From Mannheimia sp. USDA-ARS-USMARC-1261 (GTDB taxonomy: Bacteria > Pseudomonadota > Gammaproteobacteria > Enterobacterales > Pasteurellaceae): a stretch of DNA of 64,000 nt. Positions 1 through 9,803 of this stretch are shown here, one piece after another. Under the pieces are notes generated by a model. That model searched no databases and was not told the DNA's origin. It saw nothing but the letters and a program-made list of their open reading frames with translations. The position numbers and the translations under genes are program-made. The stretch lies in assembly GCF_000521605.1 (NCBI RefSeq), contig NZ_CP006942.1:806001-870000 (forward strand), in the 5' to 3' direction. Positions within the stretch are counted from its first letter, which is position 1. Each line of letters starts with the position of its first letter.

Positions 1-1
1 T

Positions 2-3000
2 GCCATTGGTGGTGATGACTTAGACTCTGTTGCAGGTGTAACATATAGAGGTGGGGAGCACGCTTGGGCTAATGTACCATATACAGGCATTAATACATCT
101 ACTATTGCCACCAAATTTAATACTTTAACCGGTGAGCATTTGGTTGATCTAGATAAAAGCTGGATAGGAAGAACACCGAATGATACTAGCCGAGCGATAC
201 AATACACAGGAACTAATGCAAGCCAAGCTGCGGTAGCTATCGGGGTTTCAGCTGTAGCTAAAGATTTAGCAACTTCATTTGGTACTCGTACTTATGCAAC
301 GACTATTGCAACAGCACTAGGTGTAGGTGCAAAAGCGGAAAAGGAAAACTCAGTTGCACTAGGGGCTGGTTCAACAACTAAACAGGATGCTACTGTAGAA
401 AACACTGCAACAGTAAATGGTGTAACGTATAGTGGCTTTGCCGGTTCTAAAACAATCTCAGCTGGAGACCAAGTTTCGGTAGGTTCTGCAAACTATGAAC
501 GCCAAATCAAACACGTTGCGGCAGGTGCAATTAACCAAAATTCTACTGACGCAATCAACGGTTCACAGCTATACCAAATCGTACAACAAGGTGCGTGGGA
601 AGTTCAAACAGGCAGCAAGAAATTATCAGATGTAAATTGGGGTGATAAAGTAAACTTTACCTCTAAAGATGGTTCTGTAACGATCAATGGTACTAACGAA
701 GATGGCAATAAAACTACTACTATTGATCTATCTGTTAAATCAGCAGCAGGTGCAAACTATGAATTTAAGGATGGGGGCAACACTAAAGCAGTTACAAAAC
801 CTAATGGTAATAAGACCGATGTACAAATTAATGTAACAGGCTTACCTGTTCAGTACACGACTAAAGATGGTAAACCTGTTGTTAAAGTAGGCGATAAATG
901 GTTTGTAGTAGGTGCTGACGGTAATCCGACCACTCAACAGGTACAAGCGGGTGATTTAGTCATAAATGTTACAAATCCGGCTGCAACACCTAATACTATT
1001 GGTGCTCCAGGAGCGATCACTAATGTAGTAAGTGGTTTAACGAATAATCCAAATAATATTATCAATCTAAATAACCAGGCTGTTCATAATAACACAGTAG
1101 CAACCGTAGGCGATCTACGTAATATGGGTTGGATTGTTTCTGCTTCAAACAATAATTACACAAATACCGTGAAAAATGCTAATGAAGTGAAATTCATCGG
1201 TGAAAACGGCGTAACTGTAACAGGTGCAACAGCAGGCGATGTGCGTAACATCACTGTTAAAGGCACGCTGTTTGAAACTAAACCTAATGAAAAAGGTGAT
1301 GGTTATACTATTACTATTACTAAACCCGATGGTAAAAAAGAGACGATTGAAGTTAAGAATGGCAAAGATGGTGTATCTCCAACAGCTAAAGTAGAGAAAG
1401 TAGGTGATACAGCCACCATAACAATTACAGATGCTAATGGTAAGACTACTACCACTACTATTAAGGATGGTCCAGCGGGTCCACAAGGTCCAGCGGGTCC
1501 AGCAGGTAAAGATGGTGAAGCAGGTCCACAAGGTCCTAAGGGAGAAAATGGAAAAGACGGCAAATCGGTGGTAGCGGAGAAACAAGATGACGGCAGTGTG
1601 AAAGTCAGCGAAGTTGATCCTGTAACCAAAGAGAAAACAGAAGTTGCAACGATTACTAACGGTAAAGACGGCAAATCAGTGGTTGCGGAGAAACAGAATG
1701 ACGGTAGTGTGAAAGTCAGCGAAGTTGATCCTGTAACCAAAGAGAAGACGGAAGTTGCAACGATTACTAACGGTAAAGACGGTAAATCAGTGGTTGCGGA
1801 GAAACAGAATGACGGCAGTGTGAAAGTCAGCGAAGTTGATCCTGTAACCAAAGAGAAGACGGAAGTTGCAACGATTACTAACGGTAAAGACGGCAAATCA
1901 GTGGTTGCGGAGAAACAGAATGACGGCAGTGTGAAAGTCAGCGAAGTTGATCCTGTAACCAAAGAGAAGACGGAAGTTGCAACGATTACTAACGGTAAAG
2001 ACGGCAAATCGGTGGTAGCGGAGAAACAAGATGACGGCAGTGTGAAAGTCAGCGAAGTTGATCCTGTAACCAAAGAGAAGACGGAAGTTGCAACGATTAC
2101 TAACGGTAAAGATGGTAAGGATGGCAAAGACGGCAAATCGGTGGTAGCGGAGAAACAAGATGACGGCAGTGTGAAAGTCAGCGAAGTTGATCCTGTAACC
2201 AAAGAAAAGACGGAAGTTGCAACGATTACTAATGGTAAAGACGGTAAAGATGGCGTTAGTTCTTGGAATATTGCAGAGAACGGCAAGCCAAAAGATGTTG
2301 TGAATAACAATGACACAGTAAGTTTTGTTGATGGTAAAGGTACAACAGCTGTTGTTGAAAATACCGCAGAAACCTTAACAAATGTTACTTTCAATGTTGA
2401 TAATGGTGATATCACCAATAACACAGATGGTTCTGTAACTGGTCCTGTAACCAATGCTAACCAAACACTTGAAGATGCAAATAAAGCACTTGAAGATGCG
2501 AAGAAAGCATTAGCAGAATTACCTGCAAATGCTACACAAGCAGATAAAGATGCAGCACAACAAGCGGTTGAAAATGCACAAAATGTTGCAAATGAAGCTC
2601 AAAAAGCAGCAGATAAAGCAGGTAATAAAGTTGCAACAGCACAAAATGTAGCGGATGCAATCAACAAGTCTGGCTTTAACCTAACCACCTCTAACAACGG
2701 TGAGAATACTAGTGAAAACAACCTAGTTAATCCAGGTGATACCGTAACTATTGATGGTGGTAAGAATGTTACTGTTACTCAAACTAAAGATGCAAACGGT
2801 AATCCGATTGTTTCTGTAGCAACCAAAGACCAAGTAACTTTCGGTGAAAAAGCTGAACCAGGTAAAGATGGTAAACCGGGTAAAGACGGTGTTGATGGTT
2901 CTGTTGGTGTAAACGGTAAAGACGGCTCCGCTGTTGTATTAAACGGTAAAGACGGTTCTATCGGCTTGAATGGTAAAGACGGCAAAGACGGCTTAACCTT

Positions 3001-4126
3001 CAAAGCAGCTGACGGTGCACAAGGTGTTGATGGTACAGACGGTGAAAACGGTCTACCGGGTAAAGACGGTCAAACTCGAATCGTTTACCAGCCAACAAAT
3101 CCGGATGGCACACCAAAAGGTAAACCGGAGCAAATTGCAACACTTAACGATGGTTTAATCTTCACAGGTAACAATGAAGAGCTTAACCGTCATAAGCTAA
3201 ACACAGTAGTGAAAGTGGTTGGCGAAGGTGTTGATAAAGCAGCATCGGAAAACTTTAAGTCTGCAGCAGGTAACATCAACGTGAAAGCGAACGGAACTGA
3301 TACCTTAGAAGTTCAATTAGCGAAAGTGATTGATTTAACCGAAGATGGCTCTGTAACAACAGGTGATACTACGGTAAACAACAATGGTTTAACCATTAAA
3401 AATGGTCCAAGTGTAACTAAAGCTGGCGTAGATGCAGGTGATAAGAAAGTAACCAATGTAGCAGATGGTGAAATCTCAAGCACAAGCAAAGATGCAGTAA
3501 ACGGTAGTCAGTTATACAATGTTATCCAAAACACGGGCTGGGATTTAACGGTTGATGGTAATGTTGCAGAAAACACTGGATCAACTCGCGTAGCTAACAA
3601 TGGTAAAGCGACTATTAAAGGTGGCAAAAACATCGTTGTTTCGCGTAAAGACTCTGTGGTTGAAGTGGCAACTTCAAATAACCCTGAATTTAATACAGTG
3701 AAAGTAGGCAACACAACGCTTAGCTCAAAAGTAGCACAAGATGGTGTAAATGAGCTGAATGTTGCCGGTAACAACGGTGCTCCAACGCGTATTACCAATG
3801 TTGCACCAGGTGTGAAAGGCACAGATGCAGTAAATGTGAATCAGTTGAAAGGTGAAGTTAATAACATCAATAACAAGATTAACCGTAACCAGAGAGAGTC
3901 TCGTGCAGGTATTGCAGGTGCAGCGGCGATTGCGGGCTTACCTGAAATCCACTTAGCGGGTAAATCAATGGTTGCTGCTGCAGCAAGTACCTATAAAGGT
4001 CAGAATGCAGTTGCTGTAGGTTACTCACGCTTATCTGATAATAGTAAGGTTAAACTGAAACTTTCAGGTAGTGCCGATACTCAAGGTGATTTCATTGGTA
4101 CTGTAGGTGTTGGCTACGCTTGGTAA
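2..4126 (+). CDS. Trimeric autotransporter adhesin (YadA/Hia family), 3' part
   Basis: Surface adhesin of the type V secretion (trimeric autotransporter) class. The reading frame is open from base 2, so the gene starts left of the window; a TTG at 140 is not its real start. In order it shows YadA-type head repeats (AVAIG, ATALG, SVALG motifs), a neck near 530-580 (DAINGSQLYQ), further neck and stalk modules, a collagen-like GPAGPQGP tract (about 1471-1558), six tandem 37-residue repeats, an Ala/Lys-rich coiled coil (about 2455-2660), a second GKDG-rich tract (about 2860-3070), two more necks, and a C-terminal YadA anchor ending in Tyr-Ala-Trp, typical for outer-membrane beta-barrel insertion. 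Function as a host-binding fibre is inferred from the family; the ligand cannot be told. Confidence 0.95.
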   Translation, partial: AIGGDDLDSVAGVTYRGGEHAWANVPYTGINTSTIATKFNTLTGEHLVDLDKSWIGRTPNDTSRAIQYTGTNASQAAVAIGVSAVAKDLATSFGTRTYATTIATALGVGAKAEKENSVALGAGSTTKQDATVENTATVNGVTYSGFAGSKTISAGDQVSVGSANYERQIKHVAAGAINQNSTDAINGSQLYQIVQQGAWEVQTGSKKLSDVNWGDKVNFTSKDGSVTINGTNEDGNKTTTIDLSVKSAAGANYEFKDGGNTKAVTKPNGNKTDVQINVTGLPVQYTTKDGKPVVKVGDKWFVVGADGNPTTQQVQAGDLVINVTNPAATPNTIGAPGAITNVVSGLTNNPNNIINLNNQAVHNNTVATVGDLRNMGWIVSASNNNYTNTVKNANEVKFIGENGVTVTGATAGDVRNITVKGTLFETKPNEKGDGYTITITKPDGKKETIEVKNGKDGVSPTAKVEKVGDTATITITDANGKTTTTTIKDGPAGPQGPAGPAGKDGEAGPQGPKGENGKDGKSVVAEKQDDGSVKVSEVDPVTKEKTEVATITNGKDGKSVVAEKQNDGSVKVSEVDPVTKEKTEVATITNGKDGKSVVAEKQNDGSVKVSEVDPVTKEKTEVATITNGKDGKSVVAEKQNDGSVKVSEVDPVTKEKTEVATITNGKDGKSVVAEKQDDGSVKVSEVDPVTKEKTEVATITNGKDGKDGKDGKSVVAEKQDDGSVKVSEVDPVTKEKTEVATITNGKDGKDGVSSWNIAENGKPKDVVNNNDTVSFVDGKGTTAVVENTAETLTNVTFNVDNGDITNNTDGSVTGPVTNANQTLEDANKALEDAKKALAELPANATQADKDAAQQAVENAQNVANEAQKAADKAGNKVATAQNVADAINKSGFNLTTSNNGENTSENNLVNPGDTVTIDGGKNVTVTQTKDANGNPIVSVATKDQVTFGEKAEPGKDGKPGKDGVDGSVGVNGKDGSAVVLNGKDGSIGLNGKDGKDGLTFKAADGAQGVDGTDGENGLPGKDGQTRIVYQPTNPDGTPKGKPEQIATLNDGLIFTGNNEELNRHKLNTVVKVVGEGVDKAASENFKSAAGNINVKANGTDTLEVQLAKVIDLTEDGSVTTGDTTVNNNGLTIKNGPSVTKAGVDAGDKKVTNVADGEISSTSKDAVNGSQLYNVIQNTGWDLTVDGNVAENTGSTRVANNGKATIKGGKNIVVSRKDSVVEVATSNNPEFNTVKVGNTTLSSKVAQDGVNELNVAGNNGAPTRITNVAPGVKGTDAVNVNQLKGEVNNINNKINRNQRESRAGIAGAAAIAGLPEIHLAGKSMVAAAASTYKGQNAVAVGYSRLSDNSKVKLKLSGSADTQGDFIGTVGVGYAW
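1559..2242 (+). repeat. Six tandem 111-bp repeats inside the adhesin gene
   Basis: Units begin at 1559, 1670, 1781, 1892, 2003 and 2132. Each encodes 37 residues starting GKSVVAEKQ and ending TITNGKD. The units are nearly identical at DNA level, with a few synonymous changes and one N/D alternation. An extra 18 bp (GKDGKD) lies before the last unit. The unit length keeps frame, so gain or loss of copies would change stalk length without inactivating the gene. Confidence 0.95.
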
Positions 4127-4140
4127 TCTGTGAAATAAAT

Positions 4141-4217
4141 AAGGTTGCTAATATAGCAACCTTATAAAACTATAATTTAAAGGGCTGAATTGGTTATCCA
4201 ATTCAGCCCTTTTTTAT
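4141..4217. terminator. Tandem hairpin terminator after the adhesin gene
   Basis: Two hairpins follow the adhesin stop. The first is AAGGTTGC/GCAACCTT (4141-4163). The second has a 14-bp stem AAGGGCTGAATTGG with a TTAT loop followed by a T run (4180-4216). The A run on the other side makes the second hairpin plausible for the convergent transporter gene as well. Confidence 0.85.
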
Positions 4218-4240
4218 ACTAGATTATAATATTAGGATTA

Positions 4241-5530
4241 TTACTTCTTCTGTTTAAGAAAATGTACCGTACAAGCTGCAATCAATAATACAGCTGCCGC
4301 TCCTAAATAGAGTTCATTCTTTTTCCAGCCGGCATCTAATAAAACACCGGCAAGTGTTGGTGAAACAATTGAACCTAAGCGACCTACACCAATAGCAGTG
4401 CCTACACCTGTACTGCGAAAATCCGGTGCGTAAAGCGTTGGGTTGATAGTGTATAAACCTGTAATGCAGCCATTAATTAATCCACCAACAAGAATTGCTA
4501 AGGCAATGGCTAAGCCTAAAGTGCTTGAGAACACGAAAGCAATGACAGCACTTGCAGCAAGAATACTAAATAGCTGTAAAATATTTTTTGCAGCCCAGCG
4601 GCTAACTAAGAAACCGAAAATTAATGAACCGATTGTTCCGCCCACTGAAATTGCCATACCAACCGTTTGGCTTTGGGTTTTAGGCATTCCGGCTTCTTCT
4701 AACAAGGCTGGTGTCCACGAGCTGATGAAATAGAATGAGGCTGAAATTGCAATAAAGGCAACCCAAATTAATAAGGTATTGCGACGATATTCAGGTTCAA
4801 AAAGGCGTGCGATAGCAACCTTTTGTTTACCTTTCGCTTCAACTTCCGGTAATTCCCAATTCCCACCTAAGCCTAATTTTACCGCAATTTGGTTTAAACG
4901 CTCTTTGGCATTTTTAGGTCTTTTAGAAATTAAAAATTCGACGGATTCAGGTAAAACAAAAAAGAGTAAAAGGAATACTGCACCGGTTAAGATTGCACCC
5001 ACTAAAAATACCGCTCTCCAGCCATATTCACCTTGTAACAATACGGCGGACATTCCCCCCAGCATCGCCCCAATACCAAAGCCGGAAGCATAAATGGCAA
5101 TTGCCAATCCACGCCATTTTTGGCTGGCATATTCACTGACTAATACGTTTGTACCCGTTAAAATAGAGGCAACGCCTAAACCTGTGATGATGCGATATAA
5201 GCCAATCTCAAAAGCGGAAGAGGCGATATAGGTGAGTAGCATACCCAATGTAGCTAAGCCTGTTCCGATTAAAAGGAGTGGGCGACGACCAAATTTATCT
5301 GCAAGCGGTGAAAGGAATAACGAACCGATTGCCATACCAAATAAACCTGCACTCATTAGTGTACCGATAGTTGCACCATCTAAATTTAATTCTTCTCGGA
5401 TACTTTTAGCGGTAAAGGCGAGTGCCATTAAGTCAAAGCCATCAAGTAAGTTAAGTAAGACTGTTAGCCCAACGACTAACCATTGAAATGAAGTCATTTT
5501 ATTATGAGCAATTTGATCACGAATATCCAT
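4241..5530 (-). CDS. MFS transporter, aromatic acid:H+ symporter (AAHS/PcaK-like)
   Basis: Inner-membrane major facilitator of 429 residues with about twelve hydrophobic segments and a large central loop. The LLDGFD motif in the first segment and the loop 2-3 motif LADKFGRRP are hallmarks of the AAHS family (PcaK, BenK, MhpT), which import benzoate-like or hydroxyphenyl acids with protons. The N-terminus MDIRDQI and a start after a GGAGAACC ribosome site support the start. No aromatic degradation genes lie next to it, so the substrate is open; other small organic acids are possible. It is monocistronic, convergent with the adhesin gene. Confidence 0.8.
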   Translation of the reverse strand: MDIRDQIAHNKMTSFQWLVVGLTVLLNLLDGFDLMALAFTAKSIREELNLDGATIGTLMSAGLFGMAIGSLFLSPLADKFGRRPLLLIGTGLATLGMLLTYIASSAFEIGLYRIITGLGVASILTGTNVLVSEYASQKWRGLAIAIYASGFGIGAMLGGMSAVLLQGEYGWRAVFLVGAILTGAVFLLLFFVLPESVEFLISKRPKNAKERLNQIAVKLGLGGNWELPEVEAKGKQKVAIARLFEPEYRRNTLLIWVAFIAISASFYFISSWTPALLEEAGMPKTQSQTVGMAISVGGTIGSLIFGFLVSRWAAKNILQLFSILAASAVIAFVFSSTLGLAIALAILVGGLINGCITGLYTINPTLYAPDFRSTGVGTAIGVGRLGSIVSPTLAGVLLDAGWKKNELYLGAAAVLLIAACTVHFLKQKK

Positions 5531-5736
5531 AAGTGGTTCTCCAAAAATAATGTGTAAAGCTATTGTTATAGCTTGAACTATATGGACTTAAAGAAAATTA
5601 ATCAAACGCAAAATTTACATAAAATTTATGAAAGATTTTCATAATAAGGTTTTAATGGAGGAAGGGAAAGTGAAAATAAAGCTGAAAGCTTTCCCCTCTT
5701 GATAAAAGAAGGGGGGAAGGAGAGTTGATAACGGTT

Positions 5737-6060
5737 TTATTTCTTCTCAGCTTGTTCAGCTGCTCTTTTGCGTCTAATTTCTTTCGGATCAGCAATCAGA
5801 GGACGGTAGATTTCAATTCTATCGCCATCTTCTACTGTTTCATTGAGTTTGGCAGGGCGGCTGAAAATACCGACTTTATTTTCTCGTAAGTCGATTTCAG
5901 TGTATTTTTCTAACACGCCTGAGAGCAGAATAATATTTTGAATAGTGGTAGTTTGCGGCACTTGTAGCTTTTTGAGGAAATATTTATCCGGATAGGCATA
6001 AAGCACCTCTACGTTAATCTCTTGTATTTCCTGCTCTGTTTGACGTTGTTCAGACACCAT
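5737..6060 (-). CDS. rnfH: RnfH family protein (RatB, UPF0125)
   Basis: Small ubiquitin/ThiS-fold protein of 107 residues (start taken at MVSEQRQ; an upstream in-frame ATG at 6090 would add ten residues). The core NVEVLYAYPDKYF and the end EDGDRIEIYRPL are typical of RnfH. The start overlaps the end of ratA by 11 bp, the same ratA-rnfH pairing as in E. coli and Haemophilus. The molecular role is not settled in the family. The tail after residue 92 is basic and Ala/Glu rich. Confidence 0.88.
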   Translation of the reverse strand: MVSEQRQTEQEIQEINVEVLYAYPDKYFLKKLQVPQTTTIQNIILLSGVLEKYTEIDLRENKVGIFSRPAKLNETVEDGDRIEIYRPLIADPKEIRRKRAAEQAEKK

Positions 6061-6484
6061 AGACCTCTTTTGCACGTTGTTTAAACGCATTCACCATTTT
6101 TAACGTAAGTTCGTTGAATACCTTGCCGAAAACTAATGCCACAATCGGGCTTGAAAATTCAAAATTAAGTTCAAGTGAAATTTTACAGCTCTGTTCATCG
6201 AATGGAGTGAATGTCCAAAAACCGTGTAAATGGCGAAAAGGACCTTCCACTAAAGTCATCTCAATTTTATAGGGTGGGCTCATTTTATTATGAGTGCTAA
6301 ACGTTTGGCTAATCCCCAATTTTTGAATATGGAGCTCAGCAGTTAATTCATTTTCCCCTGTGCTTAAGGTTTTTGTACTCACACAGCCTGATAAAAACTC
6401 AGGATATCTCTCATAATTATTTACAAGCCGGTACATTTGTTCAGCACTGTAAGGCACAAGGGCAGATTGATTAACAATTGGCAT
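6050..6484 (-). CDS. ratA: RatA-type START-domain protein (ribosome association toxin family)
   Basis: 144-residue START/polyketide-cyclase fold protein. The motif SALVPYSAEQMY and then NYERYPEFLSGC matches E. coli RatA (PasT). The start is placed at MPIVNQ because family members begin there, eight residues inside the longer open frame. The protein has been described as binding the 50S subunit and blocking 70S formation, and as linked to coenzyme Q binding in mitochondrial Coq10 homologues; which applies here is unknown. It forms a two-gene operon with rnfH. Confidence 0.88.
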   Translation of the reverse strand: MPIVNQSALVPYSAEQMYRLVNNYERYPEFLSGCVSTKTLSTGENELTAELHIQKLGISQTFSTHNKMSPPYKIEMTLVEGPFRHLHGFWTFTPFDEQSCKISLELNFEFSSPIVALVFGKVFNELTLKMVNAFKQRAKEVYGV

Positions 6485-6538
6485 AATATCTCTTTTTTGA
6501 ATTAACAAGCGGTCATATTTTACAGGAAATTTGCAAGT

Positions 6539-7594
6539 CTATAAAGAAACGCTTTTGACTTGAAGATAAACCTCTTGCCCTTCTTTAAGCGAAAGCTCAT
6601 CAAAAGACCACAGGCTTATCGTACTCCAAACAGTTTGATTTTCGACAAGAACAGCCACATCAACCCGATCTAAATGGTTTTCGATTTTCTGTATATCACC
6701 TTTTAATATATTGCGGATTGAACTTTGCATTGGTTTTTGTAAGCTGATAGAAACATCTTTACTCGCAATGGTAACACGCAAATTTTCGCCTATTTGATGA
6801 CGAGGAAGTTGATGAATCCAAAGGCGTTGCTCATTTAGCCCTAGTCCAAGCATATTATATCTTGGTTGCTGCTCTTTTATCGGTAACTCAAGTAAACTAA
6901 TGCGTTGATTGTTTGGTTGCCAATCGGCAAAAGCCGGGCTATGCCACACATTAACAACGCTATCAAATGCCATCACTTTGCCATTATTAAGTAAAAGGAG
7001 CTGATCAGCAAGGCGAACGATTTCTTCTAAACTATGGCTAACATAGAGAATGGGTATGTTAAGCTGAATAGCTAATTTATCTAAATAATCTAATAGCTCT
7101 TGTTTGCGTGGAAGGTCAAGAGCAGATAAAGGCTCATCCATCAATAAAATATCGGGCGAACTTAATAATGCACGCCCAATTGCCACTCGTTGTTTCTCTC
7201 CACCAGAAAGGCTGGCAGGGTAGCGATCTAACAAATGAGAAATGCCTAAAAGCTCCACAATTTGCAAAAAATCGAAAGAATTTGACCGCTTGTAGCCATA
7301 TTTCAGATTTTTCTCCACCGAATAATGAGGGAATAGGCGATTCTCTTGGAATACATAGCCAATATTGCGTTTTTCAGGCGGAAGATTGATTCCTTTTTCG
7401 CTATTAAATAGCACTCGTCCGTTTAATTCAATCCGTCCAGATTGAGCAGTAGAAAGCCCTGCAATTAAATTAATCAGGCTTGATTTACCCTCCCCCGAAC
7501 GCCCGAAAATAGCGGTAATACCTTGAGCAGGAATCTCTAAATTGACATTCAAATCAAGATTGCCGAGTTGCTGAATAAGGTTAAGTTTTAGCAT
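6539..7594 (-). CDS. modC: Molybdate ABC transporter ATP-binding protein ModC
   Basis: 351-residue ATPase that drives molybdate import through ModB. Walker A is GRSGEGKSS (31-39), the signature LSGGEKQR lies at 129-136, and Walker B ILLMDEP at 149-155. The C-terminal third has the TOBE/Mop-like regulatory domain typical of ModC. It overlaps modB by 14 bp, so translation is probably coupled. Confidence 0.95.
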   Translation of the reverse strand: MLKLNLIQQLGNLDLNVNLEIPAQGITAIFGRSGEGKSSLINLIAGLSTAQSGRIELNGRVLFNSEKGINLPPEKRNIGYVFQENRLFPHYSVEKNLKYGYKRSNSFDFLQIVELLGISHLLDRYPASLSGGEKQRVAIGRALLSSPDILLMDEPLSALDLPRKQELLDYLDKLAIQLNIPILYVSHSLEEIVRLADQLLLLNNGKVMAFDSVVNVWHSPAFADWQPNNQRISLLELPIKEQQPRYNMLGLGLNEQRLWIHQLPRHQIGENLRVTIASKDVSISLQKPMQSSIRNILKGDIQKIENHLDRVDVAVLVENQTVWSTISLWSFDELSLKEGQEVYLQVKSVSL

Positions 7595-8276
7595 AACGTT
7601 TCTGCCTTTCAGCTAACCATTCCGAACAGAATAGGGCGATCAGTGAAATCGCAATCGCCACCAAACATAAGCGGGCAGCAGCCATTTCGCCATTTGGCGT
7701 TTCAATAAAAGTAAACAGGGCAGCCGGAATGGTTTGGGTTTGATTTGGAATGTTGGATACAAAAGTAATGGTTGCCCCAAACTCACCTAATGAGCGAGCA
7801 AAACCGAGTACACTCCCGGCAATAATACCTGAAAATGCAAGGGGTAAATTTAAGGTAAAAAAGACTTTTAATGGGCTTGCCCCTAATGTGCGTGCAGCTT
7901 GTTCGAGTTTGGGATCAACCGAATCAAATGCCAAACGGATTGAGCGAACCATTAGTGGAAATGCCATTACCATTGAGGCAAGTACCGCACCTTTCCACGA
8001 AAAACTGAAACTAAACTGAAACCATTCCCACAAATATTGCCCGATTACCCCACGTTTCGCCATAGAGATTAACAGCAAATAGCCGATTACTACCGGCGGT
8101 AAAACCAACGGTAAATGAACAATACCGTTTAAAATGCTTTTGCCCCAAAATTGTTTACGAGAAAGCACCCAAGCCACCCACACGGCAAGTGGTAAAGCAA
8201 GTACCACCGCAATGAAGGCAACTTTTAGGCTGAGAACAATCGCATTTAGTTCTTGTGAGGTAAAATCAAACATCAC
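7581..8276 (-). CDS. modB: Molybdate ABC transporter permease ModB
   Basis: 231-residue inner-membrane permease with five to six hydrophobic segments. The cytoplasmic EAA loop reads EQAARTLGASPLKVFF followed by LPLAFSGI, which is where ModC docks. It lies between modA and modC with 4-bp and 14-bp overlaps, the normal modABC order. Confidence 0.95.
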   Translation of the reverse strand: MMFDFTSQELNAIVLSLKVAFIAVVLALPLAVWVAWVLSRKQFWGKSILNGIVHLPLVLPPVVIGYLLLISMAKRGVIGQYLWEWFQFSFSFSWKGAVLASMVMAFPLMVRSIRLAFDSVDPKLEQAARTLGASPLKVFFTLNLPLAFSGIIAGSVLGFARSLGEFGATITFVSNIPNQTQTIPAALFTFIETPNGEMAAARLCLVAIAISLIALFCSEWLAERQKRYAKT

Positions 8277-9031
8277 TCAATCGGTTTAAATCCAGCCGCT
8301 TCAAATCGAGCTTTGGCTTCCGGTGTTTGTAGAAAATCTAAAAATTTTACGGCAGATTGTTTTTCACTCACCACTGCGGCAGGGTAAACAATTTCGCCAT
8401 AGCTTTCCTGTGGAAATACGGCAAGCACTTTGACTTTATCAGACACTTTTGCATCGGTGGAATAGACAATCCCTAATGGTGATTCACCACGTTCAACAAA
8501 AGAAAGTGCATCTCGTACGTTTTTTGCACGAGCTAATTTGGGCTCAACGGTTTCCCATAAATTATAGTAGGTTAAGGCTTTTTGAGCATATCTTCCAGCA
8601 GGAACGTGGGATGGGTCGCCCACAGATAAATAACTATTTGTTAATTCTTTGGCAAAATCGACCGCTTGTATGCTTTCTGCTTGGATTTTGCTCTCGTTTG
8701 GGGCAATTAAAACCAGTTCATTTTTAATGAGATTGATCCGCTGCTTAATTTTAGCTGGTTGTTTTTCTACAAGATAATTCAGCCATTGTTGGTCGGCAGA
8801 AATAAAGAGATCGGCAGGAGCATCTTGCTCAATTTGTTTGGCTAATGCAGAAGAAGATGCAAATGAAAATATGATCTTATCTTCCGGATATTTTTGTTCA
8901 AAATCTTGCCCGATTTCTTGCAGCACATTATTCATTGACGCGGCAGCAAAAACAGTAAGATTTTCTGCAAATGCCATATTAAGTGTTAATGCAAAAACAG
9001 TGCTGATAGATAATTGATTTAACATTTTCAT
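8273..9031 (-). CDS. modA: Periplasmic molybdate-binding protein ModA
   Basis: 252 residues with a signal peptide (MKMLNQLSISTVFALTLNMAFA, cleavage near residue 22) and the ModA start of the mature protein, LTVFAAASMNNVLQEI, whose Ala-Ser-Met segment contacts the oxyanion. The start at 9031 is preceded by AGGTAAT; an ATG two codons later is also possible. Only nine bases separate it from yadH, so there is no room for a promoter between them: modABC is either co-transcribed with yadGH or driven from inside yadH. Confidence 0.95.
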   Translation of the reverse strand: MKMLNQLSISTVFALTLNMAFAENLTVFAAASMNNVLQEIGQDFEQKYPEDKIIFSFASSSALAKQIEQDAPADLFISADQQWLNYLVEKQPAKIKQRINLIKNELVLIAPNESKIQAESIQAVDFAKELTNSYLSVGDPSHVPAGRYAQKALTYYNLWETVEPKLARAKNVRDALSFVERGESPLGIVYSTDAKVSDKVKVLAVFPQESYGEIVYPAAVVSEKQSAVKFLDFLQTPEAKARFEAAGFKPIE

Positions 9032-9040
9032 CTTGATTAC

Positions 9041-9802
9041 CTAAGAACGTAGCCCAATTCCTCGCTGAATTAACGAATAAGCTACAATATATAGCCCTAA
9101 ACATAATGAAATTAACACCCCAAAGGTGTAAATCAATGCTACATCACTAATACCTAAAAAACCATATCTTAAGCCGTTGATCATATACACAATAGGGTTA
9201 AATTTTGACACTGTTTGCCAAAACTCTGGCAGAAGCGAGATAGAATAAAACACACCACCTAAATAAGTGAGTGGTGTAAGCACAAAGGTAGGAATTAATC
9301 CTACATCATCAAAGGACTTCGCAAAAACGGCATTAATCAAACCGCCTAATGCAAAGGCAACAATGGTTAAAAATAGCGTTAGTACAATGATAGCAAAGGA
9401 ATGAATATCAAAGCTCACAAATATCATTGCAACTAACATTACCAAAAGAGCTGCCAAGCCGGCTCGTAAAATACTACCTAATAAATAGCCCCAAATAATG
9501 TTATGAGTGGAAAGGGGAGAAATCAGTAATTCTTCAAAATCACGGGTAAATTTGCTTAAGAAGAAAGACGAAGCGGTATTCACATAAGAGGCAGTAATTG
9601 CCGTCATCATAATCAAGCCGGGAGCAATAAATTCCATATAACCCACGCCATTCATCTCGCCAATGCGTCCACCGATTAATTTTCCAAAAATTAAAAAGTA
9701 GAGGGTAGTGGTAATTACAGGCGGCACAAGAGTTTGTCGCCAAATTCTCAGAATACGACGGCACTCTTTGCACGCTAAAGTATAAAATCCGATAAAATTC
9801 AT
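9041..9802 (-). CDS. yadH: ABC-2 type transporter permease, YadH-like
   Basis: 253-residue ABC-2 family membrane protein with six hydrophobic segments. It has the YadH start (FYTLACKECRRILRIWRQTLVPPVI) and the ABC-2 signature around LTPLTYLGGVFYSI. It is the membrane half of the YadGH exporter. The substrate is not established for the family. It starts 1 bp after the yadG stop. Confidence 0.9.
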   Translation of the reverse strand: MNFIGFYTLACKECRRILRIWRQTLVPPVITTTLYFLIFGKLIGGRIGEMNGVGYMEFIAPGLIMMTAITASYVNTASSFFLSKFTRDFEELLISPLSTHNIIWGYLLGSILRAGLAALLVMLVAMIFVSFDIHSFAIIVLTLFLTIVAFALGGLINAVFAKSFDDVGLIPTFVLTPLTYLGGVFYSISLLPEFWQTVSKFNPIVYMINGLRYGFLGISDVALIYTFGVLISLCLGLYIVAYSLIQRGIGLRS

Positions 9803-9803
9803 T

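Noticed and set aside
1559-2242. CRISPR-like spacing of repeats
   Set aside because: Units are 111-bp tandem coding repeats without unique spacers.
1303-2454. Long minus-strand open frame opposite the adhesin repeats
   Set aside because: It mirrors the repetitive GKDG/VVAEKQ array, has no ribosome site and encodes low-complexity Leu/Ser/Pro sequence.
5531-5736. Riboswitch upstream of the MFS gene or rnfH
   Set aside because: Only short purine-rich stretches and weak hairpins; no conserved aptamer pattern recognised.
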